Positions 44,835 to 53,914 of a stretch of 64,000 nt of DNA are shown here, one piece after another. The stretch is taken from assembly GCF_001544095.1 (NCBI RefSeq), contig NZ_BCPT01000008.1:94833-158832 (forward strand). The letters run 5' to 3'. Position 1 is the first letter of the stretch. The number at the start of each line of letters is the position of its first letter. The position numbers were made by a program, and so were the translations under genes. Below the pieces are notes generated by a model. That model was not told where the DNA came from. It was given only the letters and a program-made list of their open reading frames with translations, and made no database searches. Source of the stretch: Enterococcus casseliflavus NBRC 100478 (GTDB lineage Bacteria; Bacillota; Bacilli; Lactobacillales; Enterococcaceae).

Positions 44835-45707
44835 TCAACGATTGGCTTCTAAGATTTCTGCCTGCAAGCGTTGGGCAGTCGGTGTCATGGCTAGACCGCC
44901 TTCAGCCGTTTCCTTGAAAATGCTAGGCATTTGGCGACCGACTTGATACATCGCTAAGACCACTTCATCAGGTGGGATAACACTTTCGATTCCTGCCAGT
45001 GCCATGTCGGCAGAGATAAAGGCTTGGGAAGATCCCAGGGCATTGCGCTTCACGCATGGGACTTCGACTAAGCCCGCGACAGGGTCACAAATCAAGCCCA
45101 TCATATTTTTGAGGGTGATCGCCACCGCTTGAGCCGCTTGGTGAGGGGTGCCACCTTTTGCACAAACCAAAGCTGCCGCTGCCATTGCGCTAGCAGAACC
45201 GATCTCCGCTTGACAACCGCCTTCGGCTCCAGAAATCGAGGCATTGTTGGCAATCACTAGACCAAAGGCGCCGGCTGTAAACAAAAAGTCGACTTGTTGC
45301 GCTCGAGTCAGTGCCAAACGTTCACGTACGGCCATCAAGACACCAGAAACAACACCCGCACTACCGGCGGTCGGTGTTGCACAGATCAAGCCCATTTTCG
45401 CATTGACTTCGTTGACTGCAATGGCATTTTGGACCGCTTGTAGAATGGTTTCTCCGCTTAAAAAATCACCGGCAGCAAGGTAGTCGTTCATGCGTGTCGC
45501 ATCGCCGCCGGTCAATCCCGTCACCGATTTTACACCAGCGACACCTTCAGCGACTGATTGTTCCATAACAACTAAATTCTTTTCCATGATTGCAAGGATC
45601 TGTTCGCGACTACGGCCAGTATTTTCAGCTTCGATCGCAATCATCATCTCTGCAACGGAAGGATAATTTTTACTCTCTGTTACTAATTCTTCTATTGTAT
45701 AGAACAT
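44835..45707 (-). CDS. sdaAA: L-serine dehydratase, alpha subunit
   Basis: A 290-residue iron-sulfur subunit that, with SdaAB, converts L-serine to pyruvate and ammonia. Cysteines for the 4Fe-4S cluster appear in ICATPTAGSAG, GLICDPVAG and VEVPCVKRN; GAEGGCQAEIGSASAMAAAA is the family fingerprint. Second gene of the sdaAB-sdaAA operon (14-base gap). Confidence 0.95.
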   Translation of the reverse strand: MFYTIEELVTESKNYPSVAEMMIAIEAENTGRSREQILAIMEKNLVVMEQSVAEGVAGVKSVTGLTGGDATRMNDYLAAGDFLSGETILQAVQNAIAVNEVNAKMGLICATPTAGSAGVVSGVLMAVRERLALTRAQQVDFLFTAGAFGLVIANNASISGAEGGCQAEIGSASAMAAAALVCAKGGTPHQAAQAVAITLKNMMGLICDPVAGLVEVPCVKRNALGSSQAFISADMALAGIESVIPPDEVVLAMYQVGRQMPSIFKETAEGGLAMTPTAQRLQAEILEANR

Positions 45708-45721
45708 GTGCCTTTTCTCCT

Positions 45722-46387
45722 TTAATCAAAATACGCAGCGCTGTAAACGTGTGGCAAAACTTTGATTTGTTGCGCCAGCTGATCATTGCGCTGATCGACT
45801 TCGATGATCATGATTGCTTTATCACCGACAGCTTCTCTTGTTACGGTCATCGTACCGATATTGATTTGAGCCTCTGATAGTAAATTGGTTACTTTTGCAA
45901 TCATTCCTGGAACATCTTGATGAACGATCACATAAGTTGGCGTACCCAGCGTCAGAGAAATTTTGAAGCCGTTAAGCTCTGAGATTTGAATATTACCACC
46001 ACCGATCGAGATACCAGTGACAGAAAGTTTGTGGCTACCTTTTGTCAAAATCATCTTGACCATATTTGGATGTTCCGCTTTTTCTTTTTTAGGAACGAAT
46101 AGGACTTCGATCCCTTTCTCATAAGCGATTTTTAAAGAGTCTGCTAGGCGAGCATCATCTGGCTCCATGCCTAAAAGACCGCCAACTAACGCAATATCGG
46201 TTCCATGACCGCGATAGGTTTTGGCAAACGATTCATACAAAAGGATATCAACACTGTCTGGCTGTTCACCAAAAATACTGCGAACGATTTTTCCGATCCG
46301 AGCCGCACCGGCTGTATGAGAACTGCTGGGACCCACCATGATGGGACCGATTATATCAAATACACTGCGGTATTTTAATTGTTCCAT
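45722..46387 (-). CDS. sdaAB: L-serine dehydratase, beta subunit
   Basis: A 221-residue subunit with the GPSSSHTAGAARIG substrate motif in the N-terminal domain and a C-terminal ACT domain (TYVIVHQDVPGMIAKVTNLL) that probably senses serine. The ATG at 46387 follows GAGGTG at 7 bases; an open frame continuing upstream to 46636 has no start signals. First gene of the operon; the promoter lies in 46388-46560. Confidence 0.95.
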   Translation of the reverse strand: MEQLKYRSVFDIIGPIMVGPSSSHTAGAARIGKIVRSIFGEQPDSVDILLYESFAKTYRGHGTDIALVGGLLGMEPDDARLADSLKIAYEKGIEVLFVPKKEKAEHPNMVKMILTKGSHKLSVTGISIGGGNIQISELNGFKISLTLGTPTYVIVHQDVPGMIAKVTNLLSEAQINIGTMTVTREAVGDKAIMIIEVDQRNDQLAQQIKVLPHVYSAAYFD

Positions 46388-46566
46388 TTTTTTCACCTCG
46401 ATAGTAGTAAACGAATAGGGAAGAATTCCAGTAGTAGTGTAGCATAAAAAAATGAGAGAATGAAAAAAGCAGACCAAAAGCAAGAGATTTTTATTTATTT
46501 TTTTATCAAAGGAAGGATGAAAAGCGTTGGTGAGTATTTTTTCAAAAAAAAAACAGCTGAAAAACC

Positions 46567-46594
46567 TTGAATTATTCCTTAAAGATGCTATAAT
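46567..46594 (+). promoter_or_regulatory. rplK promoter
   Basis: TTGAAT (46567-46572), 16 bases, TATAAT (46589-46594) with extended TGC. The RNA would begin at a small hairpin GTGTG-CTTTCGT-CACAC followed by T6, possibly a stabilising or attenuating element. Confidence 0.7.
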
Positions 46595-46647
46595 ATTCCA
46601 GTGTGCTTTCGTCACACGTTTTTTGTGTGTGCACATGAATCACCAAA

Positions 46648-46681
46648 GTGGGAGGAGAAATTTGGATCTCCAATTAACCAC
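46648..46681 (+). promoter_or_regulatory. Putative L1-binding hairpin in rplK leader
   Basis: GTGG-GA-(GGAGA stem-loop TCTCC)-AATTAA-CCAC, 12 bases before the rplK ribosome site. The asymmetric internal loop GA/AATTAA inside GTGG/CCAC resembles the mRNA site by which ribosomal protein L1 represses its operon. A second copy precedes rplA. Confidence 0.55.
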
Positions 46682-46707
46682 ATCACGGACTCAAGGAGGT
46701 ATGTCTC

Positions 46708-47130
46708 GTGGCAAAAAAAGTAGAAAAAATCGTTAAATTGCAAATTCCTGCAGGTAAAGCAACACCAGCTCCGCCGGTAGGTCCTGCGCTAGGTCAAGCG
46801 GGTATCAACATCATGGGATTCACTAAAGAATTCAATGCTCGTACAGCTGATCAAGCAGGTTTGATCATTCCAGTAGTGATCTCTGTATACGAAGACCGTT
46901 CATTTACTTTCGTTACAAAAACACCACCAGCAGCAGTATTGTTGAAAAAAGCAGCAAACGTTGAAAAAGGTTCAGGCGAACCAAACAAAACAAAAGTTGC
47001 AAAAGTTTCACGCGATCAAGTAAAAGAAATCGCTGAATTGAAAATGGAAGACCTAAACGCAGCTGACGTTGAAGCAGCAATGCGCATGGTTGAAGGAACT
47101 GCACGAAGCATGGGGATCACTGTAGAATAA
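46708..47130 (+). CDS. rplK: 50S ribosomal protein L11
   Basis: A 140-residue protein of the GTPase-associated centre. [31 protein letters not shown] and the C-terminal rRNA-binding domain are standard. GTG start behind AAGGAGG. First gene of the rplK-rplA unit. Confidence 0.97.
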   Translation: MAKKVEKIVKLQIPAGKATPAPPVGPALGQAGINIMGFTKEFNARTADQAGLIIPVVISVYEDRSFTFVTKTPPAAVLLKKAANVEKGSGEPNKTKVAKVSRDQVKEIAELKMEDLNAADVEAAMRMVEGTARSMGITVE

Positions 47131-47187
47131 TTACAGCCCTAAGGAAGTAGCTTCTCAGTCGGCTTCATATTGAAAAATATGGGACAC

Positions 47188-47213
47188 GTGGGAGGTTCTA
47201 CCGTTATAACCAC
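47188..47213 (+). promoter_or_regulatory. Second L1-type hairpin, before rplA
   Basis: GTGG-GA-(GGT-TCT-ACC)-GTTATAA-CCAC, same outer stem and internal loop as the rplK leader copy but a different inner stem; located just before the AAGGAGG of rplA. Confidence 0.5.
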
Positions 47214-47230
47214 ATCAAGGAGGAAACAAA

Positions 47231-47920
47231 ATGGCTAAAAAAAGCAAAAAAATGCAAGAAGCATTGAAAAAAGTTGATGCTACAAAAGCTTATTCAGTTG
47301 AAGAAGCAGTAGCTTTGGCAAAAGAAACAAATATTGCAAAATTCGACGCAACGGTTGAAGTTGCTTACAAATTAAACGTAGACCCTAAAAAAGCGGATCA
47401 ACAAATCCGTGGCGCGGTTGTATTACCAAACGGTACTGGTAAAACACAAACAGTTTTAGTTTTTGCTAAAGGCGATAAAGCCAAAGAAGCAGAAGCAGCT
47501 GGTGCTGATTTCGTTGGTGACGACGATATGGTTCAAAAAATCCAAGGTGGCTGGTTCGATTTTGACGTTGTTGTTGCAACGCCTGACATGATGGCTACTG
47601 TTGGTAAATTAGGTCGTGTGTTAGGCCCTAAAGGTTTGATGCCTAACCCTAAAACTGGTACAGTAACAATGGACGTAACAAAAGCAGTTAACGAAGTTAA
47701 AGCTGGTAAAGTAACTTACCGTGTTGACAAAGCTGGAAACATCCACGTACCAATCGGAAAAGTTTCATTCGAAGATGACAAATTAATCGAAAACTTCAAA
47801 ACAATCCATGAAACATTGTTGAAAGCTAAACCTTCAGCAGCAAAAGGTCAATACATGAAAAATATCTCAGTTACAACAACATTTGGACCTGGGATCCATG
47901 TAGAACAAGCTTCTTTCTAA
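47231..47920 (+). CDS. rplA: 50S ribosomal protein L1
   Basis: A 229-residue protein of the L1 stalk and, in many bacteria, the translational repressor of its own operon. Conserved [31 protein letters not shown] and [13 protein letters not shown] are seen. Start behind AAGGAGG. Confidence 0.97.
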   Translation: MAKKSKKMQEALKKVDATKAYSVEEAVALAKETNIAKFDATVEVAYKLNVDPKKADQQIRGAVVLPNGTGKTQTVLVFAKGDKAKEAEAAGADFVGDDDMVQKIQGGWFDFDVVVATPDMMATVGKLGRVLGPKGLMPNPKTGTVTMDVTKAVNEVKAGKVTYRVDKAGNIHVPIGKVSFEDDKLIENFKTIHETLLKAKPSAAKGQYMKNISVTTTFGPGIHVEQASF

Positions 47921-47950
47921 TCTAATACAAAAATTTAAAACTTTTATTGA

Positions 47951-47983
47951 CTTGACTGCCTTATCTATGGTAAGGTAGTCAAG
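47951..47983 (+). terminator. 13-bp hairpin after rplA
   Basis: CTTGACTGCCTTA (47951-47963) pairs with TAAGGTAGTCAAG (47971-47983, one G-U). No clear T-tract follows, so it may be a processing or partial termination site rather than a full terminator. Confidence 0.5.
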
Positions 47984-47984
47984 G

Positions 47985-48101
47985 TTAAAAGTTTAACTGT
48001 ACCGAAGACAGTAGGTGGCATTTGCCTTAATTCCCTACCGAGGACGTTTATTGAGAACCTTCAATAGTCCCTCTATGTCTACGGTGGCATAGAGTTTTTT
48101 A
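47985..48101 (+). ncRNA. Ribosomal protein L10 leader with attenuator
   Basis: The region between rplA and rplJ contains the L10-leader-like sequence (ACCGAAGACAGTAGGTGGC ... CCCTACCGAGGACG) and then a terminator hairpin CTCTATG (48071-48077) / CATAGAG (48088-48094) with T6. L10(L12)4 binding to such leaders regulates rplJL in Firmicutes. Confidence 0.85.
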
Positions 48102-48175
48102 TTGTCTTTTTTTAAGACAAAGGAACCGTTCGTTTCGAAGAAACTCTTCCATCAAAATCAGGAGGTGAAATATAA

Positions 48176-48676
48176 ATGAGTGAAGCAGCTATCGCTAAAA
48201 AATCCGCGATCGTTGATGAAGTGAGTGAAAAATTCTCTGCAGCCGCATCTGTAGTCGTTGTTGACTACCGTGGACTAACTGTTGATGAAGTAACTCGCTT
48301 ACGTAAACAATTGCGTGATGCAAACGTTGAGATGAAAGTTATCAAAAACTCAATTCTTTCTCGTGCTGCTGAAAAAGCTGGTCTAGAAGGTTTAGGTGAA
48401 GTATTCACTGGTCCTACTGCCGTAGCATTCAGTAACGAAGACGTTGTTGCACCTGCAAAAATCATTAACGATTTCGCAAAAGACGCAAAAGCTTTAGAAA
48501 TCAAAGGCGGTATCATCGAAGGCAAAGTTTCTTCATTGGAAGAAATTACTGCATTGGCGAAATTGCCAAACCGCGAAGGACTTCTTTCTATGTTGCTATC
48601 TGTGCTACAAGCACCTATCCGCAACGTGGCTTACGCTGTCAAAGCAGTGGCAGAAAAAGAAGAAGATGCAGCATAA
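48176..48676 (+). CDS. rplJ: 50S ribosomal protein L10
   Basis: A 166-residue stalk base protein. [29 protein letters not shown] and [10 protein letters not shown] in the N-terminal rRNA-binding domain, and a C-terminal helix for L7/L12 dimers ([15 protein letters not shown]). AGGAGGTG site. Controlled by the L10 leader. Confidence 0.97.
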   Translation: MSEAAIAKKSAIVDEVSEKFSAAASVVVVDYRGLTVDEVTRLRKQLRDANVEMKVIKNSILSRAAEKAGLEGLGEVFTGPTAVAFSNEDVVAPAKIINDFAKDAKALEIKGGIIEGKVSSLEEITALAKLPNREGLLSMLLSVLQAPIRNVAYAVKAVAEKEEDAA

Positions 48677-48737
48677 TTGCCGCATGATTTTTCAGTATTA
48701 AAAAACTAAACTACTTACTTAAATGGAGGAAAACAAA

Positions 48738-49109
48738 ATGGCATTGAACATTGAAAACATTGTCGAAGAGCTAAAAGGCGCGACAATCTTAGAATTAAAC
48801 GATTTAATTAAAGCTATCGAAGAAGAATTTGGCGTATCTGCTGCAGCTCCTGTAGCTGTAGCTGGTGGAGCTGGCGATGCTGGTGCTGCTGAAGAACAAA
48901 CTGAATTCACTGTAGAATTGACTGCAGCTGGCGATCAAAAAGTTAAAGTTATCAAAGCAGTTCGTGAAGCAACTGGCTTAGGCTTGAAAGAAGCGAAAGC
49001 AGTCGTTGACGGAGCTCCTTCAGCAGTTAAAGAAGGCATCTCTAAAGACGAAGCTGAAGCATTGAAAGCAGCTTTAGAAGAAGTTGGCGCTTCAGTAACA
49101 GTTAAATAA
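48738..49109 (+). CDS. rplL: 50S ribosomal protein L7/L12
   Basis: A 123-residue stalk protein: N-terminal dimerisation domain, Ala/Gly-rich hinge ([17 protein letters not shown]) and the C-terminal factor-binding domain ([20 protein letters not shown]). ATG at 48738 follows TGGAGG; a longer frame from 48723 overlaps the site. Ends at two successive terminators. Confidence 0.97.
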   Translation: MALNIENIVEELKGATILELNDLIKAIEEEFGVSAAAPVAVAGGAGDAGAAEEQTEFTVELTAAGDQKVKVIKAVREATGLGLKEAKAVVDGAPSAVKEGISKDEAEALKAALEEVGASVTVK

Positions 49110-49118
49110 TTTTTCTTA

Positions 49119-49160
49119 GTGTCAAATCCTTTTGTATGAAGGGATTTGGCGCTTTTTTTT
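49119..49160 (+). terminator. rplL terminator
   Basis: GTGTCAAATCC pairs with GGATTTGGCGC (two G-U) over a 12-base loop, followed by T8-9. Confidence 0.88.
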
Positions 49161-49184
49161 TGTAAATGAAATTCCTGCAAAAGG

Positions 49185-49236
49185 AATAAGCAGCAATCCC
49201 CGTTTCTTACTAGCGAGGATCACTGCTTATTTTTTT
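49185..49236. terminator. Second hairpin with T7, next to small membrane gene
   Basis: AATAAGCAGcaATCC (49185-49199) faces GGATcaCTGCTTATT (49217-49231), followed by T on the plus strand; it also lies at the stop of the minus-strand gene. Confidence 0.75.
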
Positions 49237-49403
49237 CGGAATTGTTGGAATAGGAACACAAAAATAAAAAAGAAAAATGCTTCCCACAATGTTGTGGTCC
49301 AGCTAAAGCTGCGGTTGATACCAAAAACGAGATTACCGATATTGGAAACCACCAAATACAATGCTGTTGCAAGCAAAGAATAGCCGAGTCGTTTACCCAT
49401 CAT
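49227..49403 (-). CDS. Small membrane protein, unknown
   Basis: A 58-residue protein with two predicted membrane helices (GYSLLATALYLVVSNIGNLVF and TLWEAFFFFIFVFLF) and a basic end (QQFRKK). Start chosen at the ATG ATG behind GGGAGGCGTA; the frame extends upstream without a site. No family recognised. Confidence 0.65.
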   Translation of the reverse strand: MMGKRLGYSLLATALYLVVSNIGNLVFGINRSFSWTTTLWEAFFFFIFVFLFQQFRKK

Positions 49404-49494
49404 TACGCCTCCCTTTGCTATGATTGTAACAAGTCGAAAGAGTTGTGGCAATCAATTCTCTCCTGATGGAAAGGAATTGGTTGGCGGAAAGAGA

Positions 49495-49530
49495 ATAAAA
49501 CGAACGATCACAGTGGACCGTTCGTTTTAT
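49495..49530. terminator. Hairpin downstream of ilvE
   Basis: ATAAAACGAACG (49495-49506) pairs perfectly with CGTTCGTTTTAT (49519-49530). Confidence 0.8.
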
Positions 49531-49548
49531 GATGGTCTATGGGTGTGG

Positions 49549-50568
49549 CTATTTCAATGGGACATCAAAGATCCAACCTGTTGGGGCCGCAATATCTCCA
49601 AATTGAATGCCGGTCAATTGATCATACAATGCTTTTGTTTGTGGACCAACTTCCGTTTCACTATAGAACACATGAAAATCCTCACCGTTTTGGATCCCGC
49701 CGATTGGGGAGATAACAGCAGCTGTTCCGCAGGCACCCGCTTCGACAAACCGATCCAGCTCATTGAGATAAACATCGCCTTCAACAGGGGTCAATCCTAA
49801 TGAGTGTTGCGCTAGATGCAGCAATGAATATTTTGTGATACTTGGCAAAATAGAAGGAGATTTTGGTGTCACAAATTCATTGTCAGCCGTGATTCCGAAA
49901 AAGTTAGCAGAACCGACTTCTTCGATTTTGGTATGCGTTTCTGGATCCAGATAGATGCAGTCGGAAAATTTCCGCTGATGGGCTTCGTATCCAGGCAACA
50001 AACTCGCAGCATAATTTCCACCAACTTTGGCTGCGCCAGTACCATTTGGTGCCGCGCGATCATAATCAGAAACAATGAAATTGGTCGGTGTCAATCCGCC
50101 CTTAAAGTAAGGACCGACAGGCATACAAAAAACCGTAAAAATATACTCTGGTGCTGGACTGACACCGATGTTTTCTCCGACCCCAATCAATAGAGGACGA
50201 ATATACAAGGTGGCGCCGCTGCCATAAGGTGGAACATATTCCTGATTTGCTTTTACTACTTGTTTTACCGCATCTAAGAAAAAGTCCTCAGGAACCTCTG
50301 GCATGCGCAGGCGATAGGCACTGCGATTCATCCGTTTGCTATTTTCGTCTGGACGGAACAAATTGATGCCGCCATCTTTTCTTCGGTAGGCTTTTAGTCC
50401 TTCAAAACATTGTTGTCCATAATGAAGAGCGGTTGATCCCTCGTGGATATGCAGATAATTATCCTCGGTAAGTTCGCCTTCATTCCAAGAACCGTCTTTC
50501 CATGTTGCCAAAAAACGCCATGGCGTCTTCATATAAGAAAACCCTAAATTTGACCAATCGATTGTCAT
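49549..50568 (-). CDS. ilvE: Branched-chain amino acid aminotransferase
   Basis: A 339-residue fold-type IV PLP enzyme that interconverts Leu, Ile and Val with their keto acids. The lysine that binds PLP lies in GAAKVGGNYAASLLP; FEGLKAYRRKDG, IYLDPETHTKIEEVGSANFF and EAGACGTAAVISPI are family motifs. Length fits the type II bacterial enzymes. Divergent from ilvA. In enterococci, often auxotrophic for branched amino acids, it may serve catabolism or final transamination. Confidence 0.95.
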   Translation of the reverse strand: MTIDWSNLGFSYMKTPWRFLATWKDGSWNEGELTEDNYLHIHEGSTALHYGQQCFEGLKAYRRKDGGINLFRPDENSKRMNRSAYRLRMPEVPEDFFLDAVKQVVKANQEYVPPYGSGATLYIRPLLIGVGENIGVSPAPEYIFTVFCMPVGPYFKGGLTPTNFIVSDYDRAAPNGTGAAKVGGNYAASLLPGYEAHQRKFSDCIYLDPETHTKIEEVGSANFFGITADNEFVTPKSPSILPSITKYSLLHLAQHSLGLTPVEGDVYLNELDRFVEAGACGTAAVISPIGGIQNGEDFHVFYSETEVGPQTKALYDQLTGIQFGDIAAPTGWIFDVPLK

Positions 50569-50778
50569 TCGTTCACACCCTTTTTTAATTTTTCTAAGTA
50601 TAGCACTTCAGAAAAGAAATGTCATTATTTTCTGAAAATTCTTCTGTAAGAATAGTTGGTGACATTGACGTGTAAAGGATTGGGAAGTGCTCTTTGCTTG
50701 TACGAGTTCCCCAGTTTGTTTTTCTACAAGTTCTGTGCTTCAATGAGAGTATAAAAAAACAAAAAAGGGGGAACGTTT

Positions 50779-51747
50779 GTGATTGAGGAAGTGTTGACGG
50801 ACAGTCTGGGGATCGCTGCTGCGTATCGACGATTGAAACCAATCATGATCCATACACCACTTGCACCAAGTAATATTTTAGGCAAAGAAAAAGAGGGCAC
50901 GATATTTTTGAAATTAGAAAATCTACAGCGTACCGGCTCCTTTAAAGCGCGGGGGGCGTATAACAAGCTCGCTTCATTGACTGATGCAGAAAAACTTCGC
51001 GGTGTCATCGCCTGTTCTGCAGGAAATCATGCGCAAGGTGTTGCTCTCGCAGGATCGTTACTGGGGATCAATGTCCGAATCTTTATGCCATTAACGGCTG
51101 CTAAAACAAAAATAGAGGCGACAAGAAGCTATGGCGCACAAGTCGTTTTAGCAGGAGAGACGTTTGATGAAACCAAACAACTGACAGTAGACGCCATGAA
51201 AGACAGTGGCGAAGTTTTTGTCTCTCCCTTTGATGATCGTGCAGTAATGGAGGGGCAAGGAACGATTGCGATCGAACTGTTGGAGGATCTTCCAGATGTT
51301 GATAATGTCATTATTCCCATTGGCGGTGGTGGGTTGATCGCTGGGATGGCTTTAGCCTTAAAAGAACTTCGTCCAGAAGTCAAAATCATCGGCGTTCAAT
51401 CCTATGGCGTTTATGGTATGATCGCATCGATCTGGCAGCAAAAGCTGGTAGCCAATCGCCGCAGTAGAACGATCGCCGATGGCTGTGATGTTGCTTTAGC
51501 AGGGGAGCTGACCTATGATGTTTTGAAGACCCGTATCGATGAAACGGTCTTAGTTGAAGAATCCGACATCGAACAAGCGATCCATTACTTGGCTTTGAAG
51601 GAAAAAGTCATTGCAGAAGGTGCTGGTGCATTAAGTACAGCGGCGATTTTAAGCGGACAGATCGATCATTTACTTCGAGGAAAGAAAACTGTGGCTTTGG
51701 TCTCCGGCGGCAATATTGATTTCTCTGTGTTTAAGGAAATGATTTGA
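50779..51747 (+). CDS. ilvA: Threonine dehydratase (ammonia-lyase), short form
   Basis: A 322-residue PLP enzyme converting threonine to 2-oxobutyrate. PLP lysine in TGSFKARGA, the SAGNHAQGVA motif, phosphate-binding IPIGGGGLIAGMA, and C-terminal VALVSGGNIDF. It stops where biosynthetic IlvA would continue into an ACT-like regulatory domain, so it resembles the catabolic TdcB size; not feedback-controlled by isoleucine through that domain. GTG start behind AAGGGGG. The symbol could equally be tdcB. Confidence 0.9.
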   Translation: MIEEVLTDSLGIAAAYRRLKPIMIHTPLAPSNILGKEKEGTIFLKLENLQRTGSFKARGAYNKLASLTDAEKLRGVIACSAGNHAQGVALAGSLLGINVRIFMPLTAAKTKIEATRSYGAQVVLAGETFDETKQLTVDAMKDSGEVFVSPFDDRAVMEGQGTIAIELLEDLPDVDNVIIPIGGGGLIAGMALALKELRPEVKIIGVQSYGVYGMIASIWQQKLVANRRSRTIADGCDVALAGELTYDVLKTRIDETVLVEESDIEQAIHYLALKEKVIAEGAGALSTAAILSGQIDHLLRGKKTVALVSGGNIDFSVFKEMI

Positions 51748-51888
51748 ATAAAAAGCATACTCAAGTAAAATCGATGAGGTGCATTTGAAATTATCAAAAG
51801 GATCTCTATATCTTTACCTGCGATAGGGTCAAAATCATTGTGACGATAGCTAAAGGATCTTGTCGATTCATGGTATGAATAGCAGCAA

Positions 51889-51922
51889 AAAAAAGAGTTC
51901 CCGTTTGAAGGAACTCTTTTTT
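51889..51922. terminator. Bidirectional terminator, ilvA / ydjH
   Basis: AAAAGAGTTCC (51891-51901) pairs with GGAACTCTTTT (51910-51920), with A and T runs at both ends. Confidence 0.9.
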
Positions 51923-51946
51923 ACATTCAAAACAACTATTTAACGA

Positions 51947-52780
51947 TTAGAAACTGCGTCCGCCGCCGCCGAAAGTACCGCCACCAGAAGAGTGGGTCGT
52001 ACTGCCGCCGCCACCGCCAGAAAAACCGCCACCACCGCCGCCACCGCCGCCACCGCCATTATTCGAAGGACGGGGGATGCGTCTGGTTGTGACAAAGGAG
52101 TTGACTAAGCGATCTTCTTTTTGGGTCAGATCAATACTTGATTTTTCTAGATAGTTAAATTTGTAGCCGCCCATTTTTAATTGGTAACGGGATTTAACAA
52201 TGATGAAAAAGGCGATACTGATCACTGCTGCGATTGCTAAGCAAATAGCAATTTCTAGTGGCGTCATCACTTTGTAATAAGTAATTTTTCCAGTATCACG
52301 ATCGATACGATAGTGATCGGCAGGAACACCTGCTTCCACAAAACCAGCCGCTTTTTGCAGATAGACCAATGCCGCTTGGTAATAATTTCCCTCTGCCATC
52401 TGGTCAAATACTGCATCAAGTAGCTTGTCTAGACGTGAGTCAGTGAGGTAATCGATCATATTTCCAGAAGTCGAAACGTGAAATTTACGTTGCGACATAT
52501 CGATCACCAAAGCGGATCCATTGTTGTCGTTGCCGATCCGTCTTGAAAGATATCGATTAGTATACAACTCGATATCTCCCGTGTTGCTGTTCGTTGTTTG
52601 AATAAACACTTCGCCTTTGATTTTCGCATTCAGCGCTTCTGCTTCTTCATTCAACTTCTGGATTTCTTGTTCGGTAAAAAGTCCAGCGTGGTCTGCGACT
52701 GTCTCTTCGGCTGCGAAGGCGGGCAGGGTGGTGAAGAAAAAGCCAACCAGCAGAAGCAACAAATAGGATAGTTTTTTCAT
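51947..52780 (-). CDS. ydjH: TPM-domain membrane protein (YdjH-like)
   Basis: A 277-residue protein with a signal peptide (KLSYLLLLLVGFFFTTLPAFA), a TPM domain outside the membrane (VADHAGLFTEQEIQKLNEEA, IQTTNSNTG, RIGNDNNGSALVID), one membrane helix (LEIAICLAIAAVISIAFFII) and a cytoplasmic tail ending in an extreme Gly-rich run with Ser/Thr. Last gene of the ydjI-ydjG-ydjH operon; its start overlaps the ydjG stop. In Bacillus YdjGHI cooperate with PspA at stressed membranes. Confidence 0.85.
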   Translation of the reverse strand: MKKLSYLLLLLVGFFFTTLPAFAAEETVADHAGLFTEQEIQKLNEEAEALNAKIKGEVFIQTTNSNTGDIELYTNRYLSRRIGNDNNGSALVIDMSQRKFHVSTSGNMIDYLTDSRLDKLLDAVFDQMAEGNYYQAALVYLQKAAGFVEAGVPADHYRIDRDTGKITYYKVMTPLEIAICLAIAAVISIAFFIIVKSRYQLKMGGYKFNYLEKSSIDLTQKEDRLVNSFVTTRRIPRPSNNGGGGGGGGGGGFSGGGGGSTTHSSGGGTFGGGGRSF

Positions 52781-53898
52781 AAGAAATACGCTCCAATCAA
52801 TGCGAGGATGGTCGTTGCCGCGAAAATTGCGCCACTGACGATTCCCAAGCGTTTGTAACTGATTGGTAAAACACCGCTGACTTTTCCTGTTTGCCCATTC
52901 ATCGCATAATAAAAGGCACTCTTGTTTTCATCATCGGCTCGATAGGTCACTAGCCATACAGGAAGCAAAACGTAATTGTTTTCTTCTTTTGTTAGATTGA
53001 TGGATCGATTGTTGCGTTTAAAACTAGTATAGCCATTGACGGTACCTGCTAACAGGTTTTCAGCATACCCCGATAACTCGTTTTTGACTTCGTCGGAAAG
53101 ATCAATGTATTCAATGTCTCTTTTTTCTGCTTGGAAGCCGGCTAAATACTGACTGCGAAAATTAACAGCTTTTTCAAGAGGAAACGGCTGAACGCCAGTC
53201 ACCATTTTTTGCTGGACGTTTTTTGACAGCGCATGCTTGAGCAATTCATTCACCTTGATTTTTCCTCGTCGCAAGACATCGTATTGTTTGTGTTCAGTAT
53301 ATTCAATATCACCAACGCGCCAAATTCGCAAGGAGGTACCCATTCCTGAGAGGGAGCCGTTCATCTCGGCATCGACGACCCAATAAGGGAAGTATACGCC
53401 AGTCAATTTCTCTACTTGTGCTTGGTCGAAGAAATCCCGTGGGACGAATTTTTTCTTTTGCGCCCATTCTAAAAACTTTTGCGTTGCTTCTTCTTTTTCG
53501 ATCGCAAAGGGAAGGACTTTGTTTGGCAAAAATTCTCCCGAAAGCCGTCCAGATAAAACGACCGGGTTATGGCAAAAGTAGCAATAGGTTGCAGCTGTAG
53601 TCGCATCCGTCACGATTTCAGCACCGCAGCTGGGGCAGGTGAAAAGGTCCATCTGTCCCGCTTGTGCATTGGCTTGTTGCTGCACTTCTTCTTCAAGGCT
53701 CGGCTCCGTCACTGAGGTAGCCGTAGCATCTACAGAAGAATCAGCGGCCATTTGCGCTTCTTTTTGCTTTTCTTCAAAGGCAGTGACTTCGTCTTCAGTA
53801 AAAATACTCAGACAAAATGGACAATGAAATTTTTGATCGCCAGGATCAAAAGTTAAAGCACCCCCGCAATTGGGGCACTTATGTGTGATAACATCCAT
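52777..53898 (-). CDS. ydjG: Zinc-ribbon membrane protein (YdjG-like)
   Basis: A 373-residue protein with two N-terminal zinc ribbons (HKCPNCGGALTF / HCPFC and FTCPSCGAEIV / YCYFC), a large soluble domain (EFLPNKVLPFAIEKEEA, FPYWVVDAEM) and one C-terminal membrane helix (GAIFAATTILALIGAYFL). ATG at 53898 follows GAGGAGG by 7 bases. Middle gene of the operon; the ATGA-like overlap with ydjH shows coupling. Confidence 0.85.
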   Translation of the reverse strand: MDVITHKCPNCGGALTFDPGDQKFHCPFCLSIFTEDEVTAFEEKQKEAQMAADSSVDATATSVTEPSLEEEVQQQANAQAGQMDLFTCPSCGAEIVTDATTAATYCYFCHNPVVLSGRLSGEFLPNKVLPFAIEKEEATQKFLEWAQKKKFVPRDFFDQAQVEKLTGVYFPYWVVDAEMNGSLSGMGTSLRIWRVGDIEYTEHKQYDVLRRGKIKVNELLKHALSKNVQQKMVTGVQPFPLEKAVNFRSQYLAGFQAEKRDIEYIDLSDEVKNELSGYAENLLAGTVNGYTSFKRNNRSINLTKEENNYVLLPVWLVTYRADDENKSAFYYAMNGQTGKVSGVLPISYKRLGIVSGAIFAATTILALIGAYFL

Positions 53899-53914
53899 CA
53901 GCAATCCTCCTCAA

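Noticed and set aside
50569..50778. T-box or leader attenuator between ilvE and ilvA
   Set aside because: No AGGGTGG-type T-box sequence or terminator hairpin is visible in the 210 bases.
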